Shown here piece after piece: positions 47,169-59,200 of a stretch of 64,000 bases of DNA. Below the pieces are notes generated by a model. The model was given only the letters and a program-made list of their open reading frames with translations, had not been told where the DNA came from and ran no database searches. Each line of letters starts with the position of its first letter. The first letter of the stretch is position 1. The DNA lies in assembly GCA_000708835.1 (NCBI GenBank), contig DF236954.1:108647-172646 (forward strand), given 5' to 3'. The position numbers and the translations under genes were made by a program. The stretch comes from Klebsormidium nitens (Eukaryota > Streptophyta > Klebsormidiophyceae > Klebsormidiales > Klebsormidiaceae).

Positions 47169-50100
47169 CTAAGGGATACTTTTCGCATCCTGGTCGCTCG
47201 AAATGGAGAACGCTCCGGCGCCCCCAGTGCTCAGGCTCGAGCTCTGTTGCCCCGAGGAGAGCCCCGCTGAAGTATCGGGATCGGAGGACGCCAACGAGGA
47301 GATTGTATAGAGGGTCGGGGGGCGCCTCGGAAGGCGGGGCACCTCCATCCGTCCCATGAGCATGTCCGCGCACTGCCGCATGCTGGGCCGGACGCTGGCC
47401 GCCGTGTGGACGCACAGCAGAGCAATCTGGAGAGCAAAGAAGGGGTCAGGAAGATTGATTGCACTAGAAAGCGGAGTCGAACGGCAAGAAACAGGGACGG
47501 AAGCGAACCTTTTAGGTTGGTGAGCAACCAATCCGCCATATGGTTCTGGTGCCCTCGATCTGCGCGCACTTCCTGATCGGGGCGGGCCCCGCCTCTCTTT
47601 CTCGATTGGGAATGTGAAAGCTATTGCATAGAAGTGATCAATAAACCGGCACGTGATTCACAGCCTTGTGAAAGTTGCGTTGAATCGAGTCGGCGGAGTG
47701 ATACGAAGGTGCAGAACGCTGGCCCAATCGAAAACGAACCGAGGATGCGACGGGCCCGCCTTCGCTGTTCTCAGTAACACCAGAACAAGGCAGTCTTCGT
47801 CAAAGCAAGGAGGCCGAGCCGATCGGAAAGACAGAGATACTTACAACAAGAGGACACTTGAATTGGTAGGAATCAATCTTGAATGACGTCGGATGCTGGT
47901 GGTATACGAACCGTCAATTATACTACAGGCGCCCGTGAACACTTTGCCTAGAACAACCATAGGGCGACTGCAAAGGTCGCAGTATTGCTTCCAGATTGCC
48001 GAGTACTCAAGTTGCTGTTGGTGATCTGAAAGCACCGGGGCCTGCTTCAAGATGGACGCCGGCCGAAAGTTCGTAATACAACGCCGTTCTGAGGACTCGG
48101 AACATTCCGAGACCCCTGACGAACCCCGACACCAAAATACTCTTCCTCGCAGCTCATATTGGAAGCGGCGAAGAACTCTACCACCTGACCTCGTTTGCAG
48201 CGACAGAGGTCATAAATCTGTTTTCATGGCGCTGTGAAGCCGCTATAGCTTGGTAATTGTGCGTCAGGGGACTTATCATTTTCAGTGACAGAAACGGGGG
48301 TATGCGTAGGTACGTGGGCGCCATTCTTCAGTGCGACATGATCAAATCTCCTCGCGACCGTGACCGCGAAACCCCTTCTTGACGTCGCCGGCCCATCCCT
48401 TTCCCGCCGCCCTATGGAGAGCTGAAGTACGCCCTGACGTACTCTGAGAATCAAGAAAAAGGCGACTTCTCACCTTGGTCATGCGCTCCATGTTCGCCGC
48501 GTACTCGTGCCGCTCCCCTTCGAGCCGCGGGTCGATCAGCTGCTCTAGCTCGTTCCGTTCCGCTAAGGACCACGCCCATTCTGGTAGGTGGATCTGACGG
48601 AATGATGACAAGGACGATATAAGGTTTTCAGATTTAGATCAACCTCTGTTGGGCTTGCAGAATTGTGCTTCTTTTTGAGACGAAAGGCAACCAACGAGGA
48701 AGCGATGGCGGGTTCTTGCTTGAAAGACTCTCTGAAAAACCGTGCACCTTATTAACGTTGTGGCAGCCTGCGACTTCGAAGCGGTGGAATTTTTAAGGTA
48801 CGAGACGAACTAATGCTGTTGAACGACCAGGCTTTTAGCAGGGCAACACGATTCCGATCTGGTTGACAAGGTTGACGGCGAAGGTCCACCAGTGCCGTGG
48901 TATCCGCCTGAATGGACCGCGGATTGCGGAAGCATTTCCGCAACCGTCCCCCTTCGCAGCTGTTGTCAAACAGAGTGGAGGTAATCAAATGAACATCTGG
49001 TCAAAGAGGATTGTGAATACCAGGCGCCCAGCTATGCCTTGCCAGCGTCAGTCCTTGGCTCAAGAACTAGAGCGGAGAGAGTGCCGTTTTGAGCGCTTAC
49101 TTGCTCTTCTGGTGCGTTCGGTTGGGTGGGCCGTCTCCCAGCCACGAGGCAGAGCAGCACCACTCCGAAGCTGTACACGTCACTCTTCTCGGTGGCCATG
49201 TACTCGGGGCTCAGGTAGCCCCACGTGCCGGCGATCGCTGCGGGCAACGGAGCAAGGATTGAGATTCATAAGAGCTTTTCATTAATGAGAAAGAAGTCTA
49301 TCGGGCTGACGAACGAGTGATCAGGCGGATGAGATGGAATCCAGGTGAGCTGAAGCAGGACTCGCTTAACCCGTTCCAGCATCGACACGAGGAAACTCGA
49401 GGCAACTTAGTGAGAGGAGTGCTCGACGGATTGTGAAGCTCAGGAAGATGTCGAAAGTGCCAGAATCTGCCGGTATGTGTCTTGAAGAACCAAGCACAAA
49501 GGAGAAAGACAAGATTTACTGAGTATCTACTTTCGTGGAACTTCTTGTAGTGAATCCGCCGAGAAGCGAGTCCTAAACCCTTGCCAAGGACAAGCCACCC
49601 ACCTGTGGTGACGTGTGTGTCCTGTGGGTCCGTCCGCCTTGCAAGGCCAAAGTCGGCTAGCTTCGCTTCGAAGTCGTTTGTTAGCAGGATATTGCTTAAC
49701 TTCACGTCGCGGTGAATACACCGCGGCTTGCACTCCTGAGGAGACAATTTGTAGCTTTTACCGTCGGACCGTTGTTGGATCAAAGGAAAAGCATTTGCTG
49801 TAGGACCCGCAAACAAATGCTCAGGTGAAACTTAGAAATGACTGAGAGCAGAGAATCTGACATGGTATCATGTTCTGCTTGCAAACATTTGTATAGCTTC
49901 AAACCACTTCTCGAAAAAGGATGCAATGAAAGAACGAAGCCAATACACCCTCATTAAGGAGTGTGATCGGTAAGAGTCAATGTCAGCGGACAGTGAGGCG
50001 GGCCACCCGGCCTCGAAACTCCAAAACATAAGCTCAACCTCACGACGTATCAGCAGATTGTTCACTTCTCCTGAAACGTCTTTTACCTTCCTCAATACGT

Positions 50101-53100
50101 TCAAAAGTTCGAAAGGTACCAGCCTCTCCCGACAATGAAAATCGACTCACCTCGTGCAGGTAGGCAAGCCCCTTGGCCGTCCCTAGGGCGATCTTCTCGC
50201 GGGTGGGCCAATCCAAGAAGTGAGCGCGCACACTGTGCTCAGCGGTGCGGCCAACCGGGGCTGCCGGGCACAGGTGGTCGTCGACGCTGCCTTGCTCCAG
50301 AAACTCGTAGACCAGGCTGCAATAAGAAGAAAATTTGATGGTCCAGGAACTGCCTCCGGGTTGTTCTCTCGTCTATAGACATGCCGAATACCGCTGAAAG
50401 ACTGCAAAGGCGAGCATTGCAAGGTGTTGTTGGACTATGACGGATACGAGGGGATGCGGCTGACGTTGTGAGGATGAGAAGTAAGAACGACACGAGGAGA
50501 TTCGAAAGAGATCTGACGTCGGTATTTCTACGAGCCACCAAACGTGACCACCAAAAAGCGGGTAGGAATTACGACTTTGTTAACGAGCTGAAAAAGCGGG
50601 AATGTGGGGGCGCGAAGCCAGACAGTTTTGCTGGTTGCAACTATACAGATCAATTGATACAGTGGCAGAAGGAGTGCCAATCTTACAAGGAGTGCGATCC
50701 GGAGATGCAGCAGCCCTTGAGAACCACCAGATGACGGTGCCGATACTGGGCCAGGGTCGCAATTTCGTTCCATGCTTCCTGCAGTAAGCACAGGTAGGAA
50801 TCAAGCACTATCGAACCAGCTAGTGGCCAACGAGTGCCCTTCGACCAGATTGGAAATGGTTCATCTGGTTCAATGCGTTCTACATGGACGGGACATAGAC
50901 TGTTCTCGACCCCGTGCAGGGACGAGTTGTGCTACTGCAAGGAGACGACCTGTCAAGAAGAAGTTGAACAGCCACGAAGCGTCAACGTTCACGGAAGGAC
51001 TGAAGAAGGGGAGGAAGCCAGCCGATTGATAAGGATGCGATAGCAAAGACATTGGTTTGAGCAGACGATGAAATGATCGAACTTACACCTTAAAGCTGCA
51101 CCTGCTCAAGCAGGACAAGTTGCAACTTTCTTCCGTTTCTGGCTATCCTGCAACCACCCCCATGAGCTAGTGGCTTCGCATCCTCAGCTGCCAAGCCGGC
51201 TTCACCAAAAAACGCCTCTTAAACGAATAATTGCCATCCACAGCCCTGCAGGACGCTTCTAAGCATTGAAACCAAGCCAGTCGAGAAATAAAACGAGCTT
51301 TGAAGACGACGTTTGCGTCCTCTCGTTTCAGAAGCTTTTAACTCAACCTTTTGTAGAGCTGGCCTCGCACGCGTCTTACCTTGGCTCCGTTCTTGTTGGA
51401 CCCAAACGTGGCGTCCTTCACCGCAACCACTTCCCCGTTCAGTTCTCCGACGTACACTTTCCCGGAGCCCCCGACGCCCACCAAACGGCTCTCGCTGAAG
51501 TCCTGGGTCGCTTTGCTCAACTGCTTTTTGGTGAAGACTTGCAGGCGCGATCCAACAAATTTTTGGCGCAGCGACGACAGGCGGCCGAGCGTCTTCGTCC
51601 GAGCATCCCACTTGCCCTTGTACAGCGGATAACGCCTCCAGAGGAAGAAGGCAGCACCCGCTAGTACCACAAGAAGCACAACCGCAGTACTAAGCCCGGC
51701 TATGAGCATAATGTTGGACGGACTTTCGCCCAGGGGCAAAATTGTGACCTCTATCCCCGGGGGCAACTGGTATCGACAATTTGCTAGCTCGGGGGCTAAC
51801 TCAAGTCTGGCCACCCACTGGTAATACTGGTGCACGGCCAGCTGTTGACACGCTTTGAGGTACTCAGAATCGGTGTTAATTGCGAGCTCGGTTCCAACGT
51901 CGAGGAGCGTTTGCGCGCAATGGCGGCAGTTGTCTGGTGACGCTTGTGTGCAATTGCCAGCAAAGTAGTCAAAGTAGCGGACGGGAATTTGCTGTTGGAG
52001 CGTGGTGTAATTGTAGCAACCGATGTTCAGGAGACCGCTCGCCGCTGTCACGTCGCAAATCCCTGACCCTGACCACGGTATGTAGATCACTTTAGCTTCG
52101 AGGGCGGCCATATACTCCAAGAAGCAGATTTCCGCCTGGCCCTGCAAAAAAGAACAAATTGACTATAATCAGAACCCCTTGTAAGGGTGGCTGTACCAAC
52201 GATGTCTGGATAGAACTAGACGTTGGCCTGCCCCTGAGCTGGAGGAAAAACAATTCAACCAAACAGATGATCGCAGACTCTTCGCAGACCGGTTTCGATC
52301 GGCTACAACAAGGGGTGCATGTTGCAGAGAGCCGTACCAAAAAGATTTGGTAGCCAACAAGAAGACCGTGCGGAAAACTTATATTGAGAAAATGTCCGGT
52401 ACATCTGACATCTTTCGGCAGAGAAGCCTCTCCAAAAAAGATGATAAAAAATGAGACCTTCACGTTTTAGACCACTGTCTGGTGGTATAAAACCTCGTAG
52501 TCATGTTATGGTACGTAGCAGTACTCAAAGTAAATGGTGTCTTATTGACATGTGGAAAGGATGGAAGCCCCATCAATCTGACAAGCCCACCTGCAATCTT
52601 AAGCAATCTCGTGCATAGGTGAGTTGGGAGCCAATAAGTCAGATCCTAATGTCAGACAATGCCCACAACGCTTGTGCATGTAGCCGCTTGACAAGGGCCA
52701 GTCGCAAACCCTCCGATTGCTCTTGACATCCGTGCAAAGGTCGTCTCACCTGGTCCAAAACATGATTCGTCTTATTTATGCTGGCTGCCAGCATCATTTG
52801 GTACTGTCCGGCTATCAGATTACAACAATCAGTTCCAGACTCCCCCGGCCCAGTGCAGCTGTAAAGCATCGACGTCCAGTTTTGCCTCGACCAATCGTAG
52901 GCCGTGCACTTGGGTGCTTGAGGGATGGGTGCAATGTCCACGGTGTATAGGCACCGAGCGATGCCGTTTGCGATGTCGAGGGGGTAAGCGGCCGCGGTCA
53001 TTGCGACTCGGGCGAGATCTGCAGGAAATGAGAATGTACAAAACTTTTCACGCATGCTTCCGGTGGTTCTAACAAGCCAGTCTCCTCTCGGCGCAGGTGT

Positions 53101-55328
53101 GTGCTGCTGGACAGAAGCATGTTTCTCAAGTGGATAGCCAGCACAATGATGAGGATCCGCCGCATAGATCATCATTTCGGATTCAAATACCAGGAAAATT
53201 GCACACAGATCTGAATCATTTTCATCAGGCGCAAGGAATCTAGTGGTCATTTTAAGAATACAAGCCCAGTGCAAATGAGCTGCAGATCTATCAGATGGGA
53301 GGACTGTGCATCAACTTTGGAGGCAAGGCCCTTCGCCTGTCACACGCATTGGTGGTATACAGCCATCTATTTGCTTTCAGTTTCCAATCGCTATTGCCAG
53401 CATGGAGGGGCACGTACCGGCTCAATGCATCCCTCGTTGTGAATGCGTTCTGCGAACTCAAAATCGCCTTGTTCCATTTCCGCGCATAGGATAAAAAGAA
53501 TTCTCTGTTTCGAATCTTAGCAACCGACATCTTCTGCAAGAAGCAATCTACGCACTCATGGAGCTTACCTTGACATGACGCCGTCGCTAACAAACTAGTG
53601 GTGCTGCTGCTTAGTGACATAGTCTTGTCTGCGATGAGGGCAGTGCAAAGACCGCAGTCTACATTCGCCCCAAAGCAACTGCTCCCCACCGTTCCTGCAA
53701 GTATGAGCACTTGGAGGTGCTTCAGGATACACAGCGACACAATAAAGCAATGTTTTTGACGCTTCGTCTTGCCCGCAGCTGCCAGTAGGACTACAAAATT
53801 CTTGAAGTTTGATGAAGCCCTTTCTAGCCTGACTCCCACAGATATCTTTTGAGTAGATGCAAACTTCGAAACACTTGAGATGGGTAAACTATTTCCAGCG
53901 TATTCAGCCTGTCCTCACTGGCATCCTCTCTTAGTGTCTGAGACAAGAATAACACCGCCTTGGCAAGATGAATTGCAAACTCTGTCCTTCACTAGGCACA
54001 AAATTGGCAAGCAGAAGACACACCTCCGAGCTTGGCAGGCTTCACAAATATCAGTCATGGCAGCGCTGACATACCTGGGAAGGTCCGATTCGATGCTGAC
54101 CAGAAACCGTACACAGTTGTGAGATCATCTCCACATGCTTTCCCCGTGTCCTCTGAGAGTATATCGCTCGTACTTTCGCACTTGCCAACGGCAGGCAGCT
54201 CAGCAGCTGCTGCCGAACTGTTCAAATTCTGCAAAGAGAGCCGCTTAGGAATCAGTGCACAGAAAGTTTTGCGCCGAGTGAGATGCCGGTTTTGTCTTTC
54301 GGGACTGCTCATCTTTATCATGGGCTTTGTGATTCGAATCATGGGCTACCAATTTGAACCCTGACCTGGAATGCACTCCCACAGATACTGGAATGACTCA
54401 AAGAACCCCTGCTCTCCCCGTCAACCTAGACCCTGAGCCTAAGGAGCGCAACTATGTGGCATCAGAACCGTGCAACTAAAACGTAAACGAGCCAGTATGC
54501 AACCAGTAGTCGAGTGAGATCAATACCTGGATACAAGCATCGGCAGATGCCTGAGGCAGCAAAAGGCGCCCAGTCTCATTGGCATACCGCACTCGGGCCT
54601 TCCAAAGGACTGCCTTCATTTGATCGCAGCAGGTGGTACTTGAGGGACTGGCAGTTGTGACAGCTGTGCCTAGAAGGCCCACGACAGCATTGCCTGACAG
54701 CCGAGGAGCGAGCCAATGTCAGCTTCAGGAGTATTAGTTGGCACAGAAGCCTGTCACTGCAATTCTTTCAGAATTGAACGAATCCACCTCTCTATACAGT
54801 AAAATTAAGTTTTTTGAGGAGGTGTGCGGGTGAGACCAAGGCAACCCTCAAACTTGAAATGCTCAATGTGGAAATCTCCATTGAGCAATCAGCATTTCCT
54901 ATTCTCAGACTCTAAACAAAAAAGCTCAAAAACGCTTGCTTGCCATCCAGACTGTAGTCACATGGACGTGCATGACCTCATGTCACATGTTAGAGCATGA
55001 CTTAGTCAATTACCGCGGAGGATTTGAATTTCAAAGTTTGAAAGAGGAACTATTCGAAACCACTAATAGCAGAGTTAGGCAATCTGAACACGACTTCCAG
55101 CTCACTTGTGGAGCATGCAGTCAGCTTTGCGTACTGGATGTCTGCCTGCAAAAAGACCAGGGGACATTCTCCAGGGGAGATGGGTGGAGGAAGAGGAGCC
55201 CCAGGTCTAGGCGCAGTTTCCACATAGTCTGCTCCGCTGTGCTCAATAGATACCAGCAGCAGTAAGCTAATAGCGAAGCCAACAAAGGTCCACCTGTGGC
55301 AAAAGGCTTCATTTAGCCTCTGCAACAT
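47169..55328 (-). CDS. Cysteine-rich (SPARK-like) receptor kinase 2, paralogue of kinase 1
   Basis: Twelve exons join in frame: 55328-55106, 54693-54527, 54228-54075, 53694-53569, 53018-52750, 52141-51380, 50778-50687, 50316-50151, 49735-49603, 49237-49101, 48593-48474, 47426-47169; about 868 residues. Every intron phase equals that of the plus-strand kinase at 19667-28569, and six exons have identical lengths. Signal peptide [13 protein letters not shown], Cys-rich ectodomain with CC pairs (TCC, DCC) and CGLC, CRHC clusters, one membrane helix ([20 protein letters not shown]), then kinase: [36 protein letters not shown]. All catalytic residues are kept. Exon 10 lacks 12 bp relative to kinase 1, so [11 protein letters not shown] reads MATEKSD just after the APE-equivalent motif; receptor kinases normally have G-x-L-T-x-KSD there. 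It may still fold, but that loop shapes the activation segment. The ligand is unknown. Confidence 0.9.
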
Positions 55329-56219
55329 GCTGCCTAAATGATGGGAGCTAGAGGCTCCACAGGATTGTTCAAGCCATCGGGGCGGTACTGCCCTGTACTG
55401 GCGTGCACGTGGACACTCTAAACTTCATGAAGAAGGCATCAAAGCCGTGCTCCTTACGACCGTATAGGTGTTGCTTCATGATGAAAAATATGTCCAAGAT
55501 CCGTCCAATTCAGCTTTTCTCTTCAGTAATCTTGAAGGCTCAAGCAGCATCCATCTGTGGCCCGCTGCGGCGTCGGTAACATGCTCTGGTGGACTACGGT
55601 TATCTTTGGAACTGTGGCGTCATGAACTCAACAAGGCTCTTCTTCCTAATTGTTAGGACTTTTGGAGGGCGCACCAGCAAGAGGTCCAGCTAATGAGCAA
55701 TTCTTGGTTGCACAATGCGTACTTTCTGCGTCCATCACAAAGCTGATGCCCCATGGGCCATATGGCGGCTGCTGGAGCTGCCTTCAACTTTCCGAATCTG
55801 CATTATGGCGGCCGCGGCTCCTTCCAATGCGGCATGAGATGCATTATGCACGAACTAGGATAGGTAGCTCAGGCCCTGCCGGGGCCTGCAGGCCCGCAGG
55901 GCCTGGCCGGGCCCTGTAGGCTTAGGTGCCCGGCGCCGCCGGGCCCACCGCCCGCGGCGGGCCGCGCCCGGGCGTCGCGTGTCAAATATGCCAGTGGCGC
56001 GGGGCCGCAGCACCGCGGCCGCCAGCTGCTGTAAGCACGCTTATTCGAAAAAGCTGATTACTCAAGCTGATCCAACCCGCTCACGATTGGTTCACCCAAC
56101 CGGCCGTCTGCTACCAGTAACTCGCAACGCAACTCACTTCTAGGTAACAGCCCAACTAGTCTACTTGTTGTCTCTCAATCACGTTCTTCGGTCACTCCGC
56201 CCGTTGACGGCCAATCCTC
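55329..56219. other. Region between kinase 2 and haloperoxidase-like gene, with GC-rich block
   Basis: This 0.9 kb holds the kinase 2 promoter and the 3' UTR of the haloperoxidase-like gene. No coding signal was found. The block at 55868-55981 is extremely GC-rich and self-complementary and is listed separately. Confidence 0.55.
55868..55981. repeat. GC-rich multi-palindromic block
   Basis: About 114 bp made of overlapping inverted repeats of GGCCC/GGGCC words: CAGGCCCTGCCGGGGCCTG, GGCCCGCAGGGCC, GCCCGGCGCCGCCGGGC, CGCCCGCGGCGGGC. Composition is far above the surrounding intergenic DNA and ends abruptly at TGTCAAATATG. This could be a transposable-element end, a CpG-island-like promoter element or a foldback insertion. 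Confidence 0.6.
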
Positions 56220-59200
56220 TCATGCCATGTCAGGTGCGGTGCCGTTGACATACGTCATGAACTTGTCATACACCAGCTGCCCGATCGGGGCGCACAGGTT
56301 CCGGCTCTCCGTGATCGCCGCCTGGAAATGCACCCCCCCCTGCAGCCGGCTTTGGCCACATGCCGCCGCCCAGTCGCTCCACGTGGCCCAGCTCAGCGTG
56401 AGGTTCTGCCCGGGGGTGATCCCCGGCTCGACGGCGGAAGAACCGGCGGGTTTTGCGTACGGCGTCCCCAGCGCGTCGGAGCCGTAGAACGCGCGCGCGC
56501 TCGCGGCGACGGCCGCGCAGAAGCACGCGGAGCCGGAGGTGTAGTCGGAGTGGGCCTGCGTGCGCAGGTACGACTGCCACTCGGACCCGTTCACCTGCAA
56601 AGGTCAAGTCGTATTTTTGATTTGGAGCGTGTCTTGGTAAGAAAAGACAGCATGAACCGTGAGCGTTGGCGCCAGAACGCAGAGGCCACTCGGACCCGTT
56701 CAACTAGTGCAAAAGGTCAAGTCTTACTCTCGATTTGGACCAGCGAGTCTTCGGAAAAAAGACAGCATGAACCGTGAGGTTTGGCGCCAGAGCGCAGAGG
56801 CAACTGCCACTCGTACCCGTTCACCTGCGAACAGCAAGCAAACTGGTTTTGGTTGAAGCTTGGATAGACCAGTGAAACGCGGGCGCGCGCCAGATTGTCT
56901 CCTTGAATGGGCACAAAATATCAGAGATCGGACACGTTTGACTCATATGGAAAGCAAAAGGTTTCGAAGTTGCGGCCAGAGTGAGATAAGTACGTGGGCG
57001 GCTTCGCTCCGAAGCACGGACAGCACGACTGGAATTTGGACCCGTCCGTTTTGACTAGCAACCCGGAGCGTGTGCGAGATTGCGGCCATCTGAATGTATG
57101 TAGTGAGACGTGGATTGAAGTTTCACCCGGATCCGATCAACTCGCTAATGGCAAGAAAACGACGTGTAAGAGTCGTCGAGGGGTAACAGAAGGCGGGTGC
57201 GCCTTCTCTCTAAAGCGCGAACACGAAAATAATTCGGGCCGATATGATCAGAGTTAGCAAACTCATGGTCGACCTCTGAGTTGCAGCAAAACAAGACTAC
57301 GACGTTGACGGAAGAGATTCGAACAGGGGCTTGTTGCTTTGTGAAAGTCGGTGCCAGAAGATTCGATGCCAGGCCGATCTATGGAGCCGTTCCACAAAAG
57401 GGCTGTAGACCAATAACTTGCTTAGATAAAGGTTGTCTTTCTAACTGGCCAATGTATTTCTAGCTTGCATCGAAGAAGACACGAGCTCAGGTGATGACGG
57501 AACTTACCTGAGTAGGTCCAAGGCCCGGACCCCCCCAGGCAGTGACAAACTCGTTCTGGTACAGATACCTTATGGCGGTGGTCGGCCGTACGCTATCGTA
57601 CTTGGTCTGCGAGAAGAAAGCAGCGCAAGTCTGAGACTTTATAGTTTGCTGAAGCTTTCAGGAGCTTTAAAAGAAGATCGTAGATGCAGAAAGAACTTTC
57701 AGCGTGCATTTGGAATCATGCAAGGAAGAAGTAAGGCTGGCAATGGCCGCTTGAACAGTCGACGTCATGGCAAGTGTGACGTGAGCACACAGCATAAGAA
57801 TCCTGAGCGAGCTCTGATGGAAAAGAACAGAAACGTTTTCCCCTTTGCAATGCGGATGTCGAGGACCTCTTTCTCGAATCATTCCATTAAAAAACCGAAG
57901 GACCTGATTATTATCTCAGTCTGCTGTCGACTTCACCAAACGAATGCATCGGGATTCGCCCTCACCTTCTGGTACCAGACCGCGATTAAAGCATCCGTCA
58001 GCGTGAGGCCCGTTAGGGCTGTGATTTTGATGAAGTCGTCGAGGTTGTCCTTGCCATACTTGGGCCCCAGGTAGAGTACCGAGTCGAAGCCCAGGGAGAG
58101 CAGCTTGTTGTCGAAGTGCTCCACCGTCATCTTCTGGGCATCTGCATTCGACGTCGGCTGAAACTCATCAGAGTAAAGTCGAGCATTGGTGAAGAAAGGC
58201 GTCGAACAGGACCGTTCTTCAAATGGTGGCCCCACGTCAACGGGGCAGAATGCCTTAAGTCGGCTTCGCGTCGCAGCCAAAGCGCCTTGTTGTCAAAACA
58301 AACGACTTCAAGCATTCACAGGAAGGCTTGGCTGCAAACCAGGTTCGATAACCGGAATTCAGTCTGGTTCTTTGACCAATAACCGCGTCATAGCCATGTT
58401 GAAAACCTGGTTACTGCTCGGGTCTGGTCATTGGACAGTTAACCAGCTTCGAACCAGCCCGTAACCGAATGTGGTTAACCGCCAAAAAACCCTGTGATTA
58501 AAGTAAGCGAGATTGATAGACGGAGTTCCTTCAATGCACGTCAGTATACAGCAAGTCAGTTTCGAAGAACCATCTCCTTTCGTACTTCGGCACGGAGCGT
58601 CTTGGTTCCGAACCGGAGCCAAAACAGGAGTCTCCACCGGAGCCTTCATTCTCTCAAGTTTGCACGAGGAGAACCGGATTTCTTGCCGCAACGCCTTTTA
58701 CAAAGTGGAAAGCTCCGGTTTGTCCGCCACTGTATACAAACGAGGGGTCCAGTCCGGTCAGCTTTGGGTCCAAGACGCCCAATGACTCATTTCCAACGGA
58801 CCGCTGAGCGTAAATCTCACCAGTGAGGTTCCGGGAAGCCGCAAGGACTTCGTCAGCCTGATCCTTGTAAGCGGGGGCGCTCGCGTTTTGGCTGGCAACG
58901 GGCGGGGGGACCGAAAAATTGGACGCTCTGCTGTACGAAAAGGGCGTGACGTGGCCCCCCTGCGGAGTCAGGTGCTGCTGTTCGACGAAGAACCCGAGGC
59001 CGAAACGCGCGTCGACCAGAGGCTGCCACCTTAAGATGCAAAAGGAAGGGGGAGGAAACCTTGCAGTTTTTGCGCACGTACGAGTAAAGCCCGGTTCTTG
59101 ATGCTGCCTACGGCCCGAATTAGCCGAGTGTCCGGACAGAGCGGTTTTGGCTTCTGATTCTGGTCCTTGATAAAGAGAGCCAGGAAGCAATCTTCAAAAC

